19,287 nt of DNA from contig DFGB01000080.1 in the NCBI GenBank assembly GCA_002371135.1, positions 5,747 through 25,033 of the forward strand, written 5' to 3'. Both the position numbers and the translations under genes were made by a program. A model generated the notes under the pieces. The model was not told where the DNA came from and did no database searches. It saw nothing but the letters and a program-made list of their open reading frames with translations. This DNA is from Verrucomicrobia bacterium UBA3761 (GTDB taxonomy: Bacteria > Verrucomicrobiota > Kiritimatiellia > RFP12 > UBA1067). This document shows positions 13,719-19,287 of this stretch, piece after piece (the first letter of the stretch is position 1; each line of letters starts with the position of its first letter).

Positions 13719-14323
13719 TTCGCACCCTCCTTCATAGATGCGACATAGCCGACGATGCTCGTTGCGGCGGCCTCGAGTTCGACGATCAACCGGTCCATCC
13801 TGATCCTGAGCGAGCCGTACATCACCGTCACCGGGATCGCCACCGCGAGACCGAGCGCCGCGGCGATGAGCGCCTCCATGGCGGCGTTCATCATCATCGG
13901 GCGCGTGACGATTTCAGCGGAATTGGCGAGCATGACTGTTTTAATGAGACCGATCACCGAGCCCAAGAGTCCAAGGAGCGGCGCCACCTGGCCCATGATG
14001 GCGAGCGAAGCGAGGCGGCGCTCAAGCCGCCCGACTTCGGCGCGGCCTTGCGCATCGACCGCCTCGCGCAGCGCCCGCGCTCCGCCCGTCCTGTGCCGTA
14101 TGGCCGTCGCCACCACGTTGGCGACCGGGACGGCCGTATCCTCGCAAATCGCAAGCGCCTCGTCCACGTTGCCGCGGGAATAGACGTTCACGACGCCCTT
14201 GATGAAATCCTGCCAGTCGATCTGCGCGCGGCGCAGTTCGAACAGCCGCTCGAAAAAGACTACAAGCGACGCGAGGCCGAGGGCTAGGAGAATCCAGAAT
14301 ACGGGACCGCCGGATATCGTCAT
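13715..14323 (-). CDS. ExbB/TolQ-like (MotA family) membrane protein
   Basis: The 202-residue protein has three transmembrane helices at about 7-27, 112-132 and 151-172, with a cytoplasmic loop between the first two, as in ExbB and TolQ. TM2 reads APLLGLLGSVIGLIKTV and TM3 EALIAAALGLAVAIPVTVMY, the conserved family segments. Compared with E. coli ExbB, the conserved Glu of TM3 is kept (Glu150), the TM2 Thr is Ser122, and the TM3 Thr is Ala155. Such proteins form a pentamer around ExbD and use the proton gradient to drive outer-membrane transport or envelope upkeep. The ATG at 14323 overlaps the TPR gene stop as ATGA and has AAGGAAA upstream. Confidence 0.9.
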   Translation of the reverse strand: MTISGGPVFWILLALGLASLVVFFERLFELRRAQIDWQDFIKGVVNVYSRGNVDEALAICEDTAVPVANVVATAIRHRTGGARALREAVDAQGRAEVGRLERRLASLAIMGQVAPLLGLLGSVIGLIKTVMLANSAEIVTRPMMMNAAMEALIAAALGLAVAIPVTVMYGSLRIRMDRLIVELEAAATSIVGYVASMKEGAK

Positions 14324-16419
14324 AGGAACTTTCCTTTCGTTTGGATTCTATCGAGCCTCTTCTCCGCTTCGTCCGCAGCGGGGACGTCGGAGGCGACGAC
14401 GAGCTCGAGAATGTGCATGGCCTGGAAATCCTTGCCGCGCGATTCATATTCGTCCGCGAGGCGGAATGCGGCGCGGGAGAAGGCGGCGCGGGCTTCGTCG
14501 TCGAACTGCACGCCTTTCTGGCGGCCTTCGCGGTATGCGAGCACGACGCCGGTGTAGTACTGGTCGATCGCCTCGTCGGTGCGCTTGAGTTTTTCGAGAG
14601 TGCGGCCCATCTTGAACGAAACGGCAAGGCGCAGGCCGGGCGGCAGCGATTCGCCCAGCCGGACCGCGCGATATGCATCGAGCGCCTCGATGTACCGCTC
14701 TGCGTTGTCCGCCCCCAGCGCAAAGAGAGAATCGGCCTTGAGCACCTCCGACTTGAGGCGGTCGGCGGAGGAGATATCGCTTTCGAGCAATGCGCGCTCC
14801 AGGACGAGGATGGCCTCGTCGTAGCGGCCGAGCTCCATGAGCGCCTCGGCCTGGACGATGAGCGCGCGCGACTTGTGGGCACCCTGCGGGTTTTCCTCCA
14901 GCAACGAAGTGACGATGCGGATGGCCTGGCTGAAATCGTTCTCGGCGAAGGCGGCGCGTGCGCTCCAGACGAGTGCGTCGACGGCGCGCTGCGAACCTTT
15001 CTTCATTTCGGCGTAGTCGCGGAAGAGCCTGCCGCTCTCGCCCCAGCGGCGCGCGTTGTATGCGTATTTCGCGAGCCACAGCGTCGCCTCGGCTTTGATC
15101 GCGACGTCGCCCGCGCCGGTCGAGAGGGCCTTTGCGCGTTCGCACGCCTCGTTGTCGCGGCCCTGGCCGTAGAGACAGAGGACCTCGAAAAACGCGGCGC
15201 GCGAAGCCGCGCCGGGATCGTCCTTCGCCAGTTGCGCAAACACCTCCTGGGCTTCGGCAAAGCGGTATTCCTTGTAGAGTTCGCGTCCGCGCGCTTCAGT
15301 CTCGCGGCGCTTGACGACGATCTTCAGCTTGTCGGCCGCGGCGGTGGAGGGGTAGCTGTCGAGCACCATCCTGTACTTCGCCATCGCCTCTTCGCCGCGT
15401 CCGCAGTCGGAAAGCGCGTCGCCCTGCTCGAGAGCGAGGCGCGCGCGGTCTTCGTCGGTCCCGGCAAGTTCCTCGGCCCGGGCGAACGCTTCCAGCGCCT
15501 TCTCGTTCTTGCCGAGCTTCCTGAGCGCCCAGGCGTATGATTCCTGCACGGCGGCGGAACGCGCGGCCTCCGGCCAAATCTCCATCGCGTTGCCGTATGC
15601 CTCGGCGGCGGCCGTCCAGTCTTTGCGTTCGACGAGCGCGTCGGCGAGCGCCAGTGCGCCCTCCTTGGCGCCATCCGCGTCCGGCGCATCCTTGACGATC
15701 GAGCGGATCATGCGCGCGCCTTCGTCGAACGTGGAAGCGTCGCGGATGAGGAGCGTGCCAAGCTTGAGACCGGCGAAACGGCGTGACTGGGAATCCTTGG
15801 TCGCGGCGAGGGCGATGCGCAGGAGTTTGGCGTCCTTCAGATTCGCGGCCGCGAGGGCGACGGCGGAAGGCGGGGCGTCCTTCATCGCGGCCACCTCGCG
15901 CCAGATTTTCGCCGCGCCTTTTTCATCGCCTGCCGCGAACAGGATGTCGGCTGCGGCCATGCGCGACGGCGCGTCGGCAGTCTCGAACGTGCTCTCCTTG
16001 AGGAGTTTCAGGGCGCGGGCGTTGTCGCCCGCCTCCACGGCGAGACGCGCCTTGAGCCCGGCCGCGAGCCGCGCACCCTCGCCCTCGCCGAAATCCGCGC
16101 TCTCCAGCACTTCGCCCGCCGCCTCCTTGTCGCCCTTCTCGACGAGCGCGAGCGCCTTCCAATATGCGAAAATTCCTTTGGGCGGCGTTTCGCCGCCGAT
16201 TTCGCCGAGGATGGCGTCCCACTTCTCCTCGCGCGCATAGCTCTCAAGGACGATCTTCCTCGCCTCGTCGCCGTCCGCGAGGCGCGCATGTTCGCGGGCG
16301 ACCTCCCAGAGGCCGTCGCGCAACGCTTCGCGCGCCGTCTCCAATTCGTCCGCCAGGGAGCAAAGCGCGGCAAACGCGAGTGCGCAGACCGCCGGCATCT
16401 GAAATTTGGCAATTGGCAT
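14320..16419 (-). CDS. Secreted tetratricopeptide-repeat protein
   Basis: This is a 699-residue, almost wholly helical protein. An N-terminal hydrophobic segment (MPIAKFQMPAVCALAFAALC) looks like a signal peptide or anchor. The rest is many 33-36-residue helix pairs with TPR character, such as KNEKALEAFARAEEL, RYDEAILVLERALLE and RTDEAIDQYYTGVV. TPR arrays bind partner proteins. Its gene runs into ExbB by an ATGA overlap, so it is probably a periplasmic partner of that motor, in the way that TPR proteins accompany Tol systems; the exact role is not known. ATG 16419 is preferred over a TTG at 16437 and an ATG at 16398. None has a good Shine-Dalgarno, and a (CTAGANNNN) repeat precedes them. Confidence 0.85.
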   Translation of the reverse strand: MPIAKFQMPAVCALAFAALCSLADELETAREALRDGLWEVAREHARLADGDEARKIVLESYAREEKWDAILGEIGGETPPKGIFAYWKALALVEKGDKEAAGEVLESADFGEGEGARLAAGLKARLAVEAGDNARALKLLKESTFETADAPSRMAAADILFAAGDEKGAAKIWREVAAMKDAPPSAVALAAANLKDAKLLRIALAATKDSQSRRFAGLKLGTLLIRDASTFDEGARMIRSIVKDAPDADGAKEGALALADALVERKDWTAAAEAYGNAMEIWPEAARSAAVQESYAWALRKLGKNEKALEAFARAEELAGTDEDRARLALEQGDALSDCGRGEEAMAKYRMVLDSYPSTAAADKLKIVVKRRETEARGRELYKEYRFAEAQEVFAQLAKDDPGAASRAAFFEVLCLYGQGRDNEACERAKALSTGAGDVAIKAEATLWLAKYAYNARRWGESGRLFRDYAEMKKGSQRAVDALVWSARAAFAENDFSQAIRIVTSLLEENPQGAHKSRALIVQAEALMELGRYDEAILVLERALLESDISSADRLKSEVLKADSLFALGADNAERYIEALDAYRAVRLGESLPPGLRLAVSFKMGRTLEKLKRTDEAIDQYYTGVVLAYREGRQKGVQFDDEARAAFSRAAFRLADEYESRGKDFQAMHILELVVASDVPAADEAEKRLDRIQTKGKFL

Positions 16420-16440
16420 TTTCACTGCGGTTTCCAAGCC

Positions 16441-16494
16441 CTAGACGATCTAGAGGTTCTAGAAGACCTAGATGTTCTAGATATTCTAGAGGCA
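16441..16494. repeat. 9-bp tandem repeat CTAGANNNN x6
   Basis: Six consecutive 9-mers begin CTAGA at 16441, 16450, 16459, 16468, 16477 and 16486, and the last four bases of each differ. The fixed CTAGA with a variable tail at an exact 9-bp period is not ordinary satellite copying. CTAG is generally scarce in many bacterial genomes, so six in 54 bp is striking. It lies in the Era-TPR spacer. Confidence 0.95.
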
Positions 16495-16499
16495 CTATC

Positions 16500-16528
16500 T
16501 CCTACTTCCTGCTTTCTGCTTCCTACTT
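16500..16528. repeat. Pyrimidine-rich (plus) / purine-rich (mRNA) tract
   Basis: TCCTACTTCCTGCTTTCTGC followed by TTCCTACTT is an imperfect repeat of CTTCCTRCTT-like words. On the minus-strand mRNA it reads AAGTAGGAAGCAGAAAGCAG, then GAAGTAGGA. It lies just after the Era stop and carries several AGGA words too far from the next start to act as a normal ribosome site. Confidence 0.6.
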
Positions 16529-16532
16529 AAAT

Positions 16533-17441
16533 TTATATTTCCGCGCCCAGGTAGCCCATTTCGGCGAGGAGGCGGGGGTTCTTCATCCAATTAGGCTCCA
16601 CGCGCACCCAGAGCTCGAGTTTGGCTTTGACGTCGAAGGTCGCGGAAATCTCGCGCTGTGCAGCGTGGCGAGACTTCTTTATCGTCTCGCCGCCGCGGCC
16701 GATGACGATCGGCTTTTGCGACGGGCGGTTGACGAGGATGTCCGCCGTTATCTCCCACAACGGGCCATGCTCGTCGATGCGCTTGACCGCGACGCCCATT
16801 TCATGCGGCAGCTCCTGGTGCAAATGGCGCAAGAATTTCTCGCGTATGATGTCGGCAATCGCGAGTCGCCGCGGGTAGTCGGTGACGATATCCTCCGGGA
16901 AGAGCGCATCGCCTTCCTCGGCGAGGGAGAAAAGCGCATCGAGGACCTTGGTCGCGCCGGAGTCGTCGGTCGCGATCGACTTCACCCACACGGGTTCGGC
17001 GCCGTCGAAGCCGACCTTGGCGCTTTCCTCCTTCCACGCCTCGCGGAAAAGGTCCTCGAAGAATGGCGATTTATCGGCCTTGTTCAGGACGAACACCGTC
17101 TTTTCCGGGCGCTCCTTGGCGACGCGGCTCATCCAGCCGACGTCCTCCATCTGCGGCTCGCACGACGCATCGAAAACGACGCAGAGGATGTCTGCGCCGG
17201 CGGCGCTGCGGCGCGCCATGCGGTTCAAGAGCCGCCCGAGTTCGCCCACGGCCTTGTGCAGGCCGGGGGTGTCGAGGAGGACGAGCTGGCCGCGAGGGTC
17301 CGCGACAATTCCGCGCACCGTGTTGCGCGTAGTCTGCTCAACCGGCGAGACGATAGACACCTTCTCGCCGACGAGCCGGTTCACGAGCGTCGATTTGCCG
17401 GCGTTCGTTCTCCCGACAATCGCTATGACCGCTGAGAGCAT
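16533..17441 (-). CDS. era: GTPase Era
   Basis: The 302-residue protein has the full Era layout. The G domain carries GRTNAGKST (10-18, G1), DTPG (57-60, G3) and NKAD (120-123, G4). The C-terminal KH domain has IGRGGETIKK (GRGG at 248-251) and the ending LELWVRVEPNW...LLAEMGY. Era binds 16S rRNA near the 3' end and helps mature the 30S subunit. Length and motifs are normal; G1 has Ala where many Era have Val. It starts 4 nt after the RpiB-GlyA stop without a clear Shine-Dalgarno, so translation is probably coupled. The next gene is 113 nt downstream across two repeats. Confidence 0.96.
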   Translation of the reverse strand: MLSAVIAIVGRTNAGKSTLVNRLVGEKVSIVSPVEQTTRNTVRGIVADPRGQLVLLDTPGLHKAVGELGRLLNRMARRSAAGADILCVVFDASCEPQMEDVGWMSRVAKERPEKTVFVLNKADKSPFFEDLFREAWKEESAKVGFDGAEPVWVKSIATDDSGATKVLDALFSLAEEGDALFPEDIVTDYPRRLAIADIIREKFLRHLHQELPHEMGVAVKRIDEHGPLWEITADILVNRPSQKPIVIGRGGETIKKSRHAAQREISATFDVKAKLELWVRVEPNWMKNPRLLAEMGYLGAEI

Positions 17442-17445
17442 TGGC

Positions 17446-19122
17446 TCAAGGGACGGGGAACTGGAGGGCGAGTTCGCGCGCTTCGCGCTTGACGCGCTCC
17501 TGGATGGAAGTATCGGCCAGGTTGTCGAGGACGTCGGCTATCCATGTGCCGATCTTGATCATCTCCGGCTCCTTCATTCCGCGCGTCGTGACGGACGCCG
17601 TGCCCACGCGAATGCCGGAGGTGCGGAAAGGCGACTCGGTATCGTAGGGGATCGTGTTCTTGTTGACGACGATGCCGGCGGCGTCGAGGGCGGCTGCGGC
17701 TTCTTTGCCGGTCATGCCGCGAGACTTGACGTCGACGAGGAAGAGATGATTGTCCGTGCCGCCGGAGACGATGCGGTAGCCGCGGTCCTGGACGGTCTTG
17801 CAGAGGACGGCGCAATTCTTGACTAGCTGCGCGGCATATTCCTTGAACGCCGGCTGCATCGCTTCGCGGAAGCATACCGCCTTGGCGGCGATGATGTTCT
17901 CAAGCGGACCGCCCTGCATACCAGGGAACACAGCCGAATCGATGGCCTTGGCGTACTGTTCCTTGCAGAGGATGAGGCCGCCGCGCGGTCCGCGCAGGGT
18001 CTTGTGCGTCGTCGTGGTCACGATGTCGGCATACGGCACGGGCGAGGCGTGGACGCCGCCCGCGACGAGTCCGGCGATGTGGGCCATGTCGACCATCATC
18101 AAGCAGCCGACCTTGTCGCAAATCTCGCGGATGCGCTTGAAATCGAGTGCGCGCGGATAGGCGCTCGCGCCGGTGAGGAGGATTTTCGGCTTGACTTCGA
18201 GCGCCTGCTTCTCGAGCGCGTCGTAGTCGAGGCGCTCGGTAGTCTTGTCGACCGTATAGGGGACGATGTTGTAGAGCTTGCCGGAGAAGTTCACCGGCGA
18301 GCCGTGGGAAAGGTGTCCGCCCTGGTCGAGAGACATCGAAAGAATCGTATCGCCCGGCTTGATCGTCGCGAAATACGCCGCCATATTCGCGGCGCTGCCG
18401 CAATGCGGCTGGACGTTCGCGTGGTCCGCGCCGAAAAGTTCGCACGCCCTCTTGCGCGCGAGTTCCTCGGCCGCGTCGACGGGCAGGCATCCAGAATACC
18501 AGCGCTTGCCGGGATAGCCCTCGGCGTATTTGTTCATCAATACGGAACCAGCGGCCTCGCGGCAAGCGCGGCTCGACGTGTTCTCCGACGCGATGAGGTT
18601 GATTTCCGTATCCTCCTGCTCGGTCTGCGCGACGATCGAGGCGAAAACCTCGGGGTCGTCGGCGGCAAGGCCGGAGACGTCGCTCAACCTGCCGCCGCGC
18701 TCGAGTTTCCAGCGGCGGCGCGCGTGGCGAACATCCATGTCGACCGGCGTATCTATGAATGCGAGCGCCATCTTGAGCGCATACTCGCACGAAACCGCCT
18801 TCTCTCCCATGCAGAGCACGTTCGCGCCGTTGTGCTGGCGCGAAACTATGGCCGCGTCCACGGTCTGGCAGAGCGCCGCACGCACGTTCTGGAAGCGCCC
18901 TGCGACCATTGACACGCCAATGCCCGTCGTGCAGCACAGAATGCCGTAGTCCACCTCGCCCTTCGCCACTGCGAGCGCGACCCGGATTGCGAAATCTGGA
19001 TAGTCGCACGAATCCTTGGTATTCGTCCCGACGTCAATAACCGTCGCGCGGCCCGCGAGGCCCGCGACAAGGGTGTTCTTCAGTTCGAACGCTCCATGGT
19101 CGGAACCAATTGCTATCTTCAT
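17446..19122 (-). CDS. rpiB-glyA: Fused ribose-5-phosphate isomerase B - serine hydroxymethyltransferase
   Basis: The 558-residue protein joins two complete enzymes. Residues 1-145 are RpiB (ribose 5-phosphate to ribulose 5-phosphate): SDHGAFELK (7-15), catalytic Cys64 in CTTGIG, and His97 in RQHNGANVL. Residues about 150-558 are GlyA (serine + tetrahydrofolate to glycine + methylene-tetrahydrofolate): DPEVF start, LIASEN (176-181), NKYAEGYPGKRWYSG, and the PLP lysine Lys374 in TTTTHKTLRGPRGG. The parts sum to the normal lengths, with almost no linker and no stop or frameshift. ATG 19122 has AAGGAG about 8 nt upstream and a good promoter. rpiB and glyA are near neighbours in Bacillus, which makes a fusion plausible. 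It heads the right-hand block and overlaps neither neighbour. Confidence 0.95.
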   Translation of the reverse strand: MKIAIGSDHGAFELKNTLVAGLAGRATVIDVGTNTKDSCDYPDFAIRVALAVAKGEVDYGILCCTTGIGVSMVAGRFQNVRAALCQTVDAAIVSRQHNGANVLCMGEKAVSCEYALKMALAFIDTPVDMDVRHARRRWKLERGGRLSDVSGLAADDPEVFASIVAQTEQEDTEINLIASENTSSRACREAAGSVLMNKYAEGYPGKRWYSGCLPVDAAEELARKRACELFGADHANVQPHCGSAANMAAYFATIKPGDTILSMSLDQGGHLSHGSPVNFSGKLYNIVPYTVDKTTERLDYDALEKQALEVKPKILLTGASAYPRALDFKRIREICDKVGCLMMVDMAHIAGLVAGGVHASPVPYADIVTTTTHKTLRGPRGGLILCKEQYAKAIDSAVFPGMQGGPLENIIAAKAVCFREAMQPAFKEYAAQLVKNCAVLCKTVQDRGYRIVSGGTDNHLFLVDVKSRGMTGKEAAAALDAAGIVVNKNTIPYDTESPFRTSGIRVGTASVTTRGMKEPEMIKIGTWIADVLDNLADTSIQERVKREARELALQFPVP

Positions 19123-19152
19123 CTCTATGCTCCTTAGATTGTAAGTCGCAAT

Positions 19153-19181
19153 ATTATACCATATTCAGTACAGCCGCGCAA
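19153..19181 (-). promoter_or_regulatory. Extended -10 promoter of rpiB-glyA
   Basis: Minus-strand TATAAT (19158-19153) is preceded by TGG (extended -10). A weak -35, TTGCGC (19181-19176), lies 17 nt upstream. Transcription would start about 25 nt before the start codon. The remaining 106 nt to the window edge show nothing I can assign. Confidence 0.75.
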
Positions 19182-19287
19182 GCACGGCCGCACCATGTGT
19201 CGGGGTGCGCGATTCGTTAGAATAGTGTGCACCCGGTCGAAGAAGATGATCTTTTCCGACCATGCCCGTTCGTCAAATACAGTGCAC

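Noticed and set aside
12766..13725. Long version (319 codons) of the unknown membrane protein
   Set aside because: The upstream 160 codons are an Arg-rich out-of-frame reading of the ExbD gene; the ATGA start at 13242 gives a sensible membrane protein.
19134..19286. Open minus-strand frame of about 50 codons running in from the right edge
   Set aside because: It contains the rpiB-glyA promoter and ends at its ribosome site; no family is recognisable, so it is probably chance, although a truncated upstream gene cannot be excluded.
1..19287. CRISPR array, tRNA, rRNA, transposase or integrase
   Set aside because: None seen. The tandem repeats have 7-22 bp units without CRISPR-like spacers, and no tRNA-like fold or transposase domain was found by eye.

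Overview
All recognisable genes in this 19.3 kb window lie on the minus strand, so the text reads right to left in transcription order. The DNA is GC-rich in genes and AT-richer in spacers. Signal peptides, a lipoprotein-type signal and an ExbB/ExbD inner-membrane motor indicate a Gram-negative (diderm) cell. A flavodiiron protein suggests an anaerobe or microaerobe. A very large secreted plant-polymer enzyme suggests a degrader of plant glycans or phenolic glycosides. The overall style would fit the PVC group (Kiritimatiellota, Verrucomicrobiota or Lentisphaerota), but that placement is inference; there is no rRNA or other decisive marker.

Right block (19122 to 9024), housekeeping and envelope: an RpiB-GlyA fusion behind a good extended -10 promoter; Era; a secreted TPR protein followed by ExbB-like, ExbD-like and an unknown single-pass membrane protein, these four joined by ATGA stop/start overlaps; PyrE; a flavodiiron protein; a coiled-coil NYN/YacP-like nuclease; a short-chain dehydrogenase; and an HD-domain hydrolase. 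The last three are also overlapped. The ExbB/ExbD pair lacks, by eye alignment, the transmembrane Asp of ExbD and the conserved TM3 Thr of ExbB.

Middle (8540-9023), non-coding: an inverted pair of copies of a dispersed repeat (a third copy lies at the left edge) and the promoter and about 150-nt leader of the next gene. Then comes one 1464-residue secreted protein (8539-4145) that joins a tannase/feruloyl-esterase-type domain to a complete GH78 alpha-L-rhamnosidase. A 22-bp tandem repeat straddles its stop codon.

Left block (3932-91): a secreted, probably lipid-anchored aldose 1-epimerase with a near-consensus promoter, followed after 10 nt by five small Flp/Tad-type pilin genes: two Flp pilins (one of only 49 residues), two TadE-like and one TadG-like. 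No Tad motor genes are inside the window.

Most notable: the esterase-rhamnosidase fusion, the RpiB-GlyA fusion, the altered ExbB/ExbD motor, and a set of short tandem repeats of 7-10 bp, each with a different unit, in the spacers just before several gene starts that lack a clear Shine-Dalgarno sequence.
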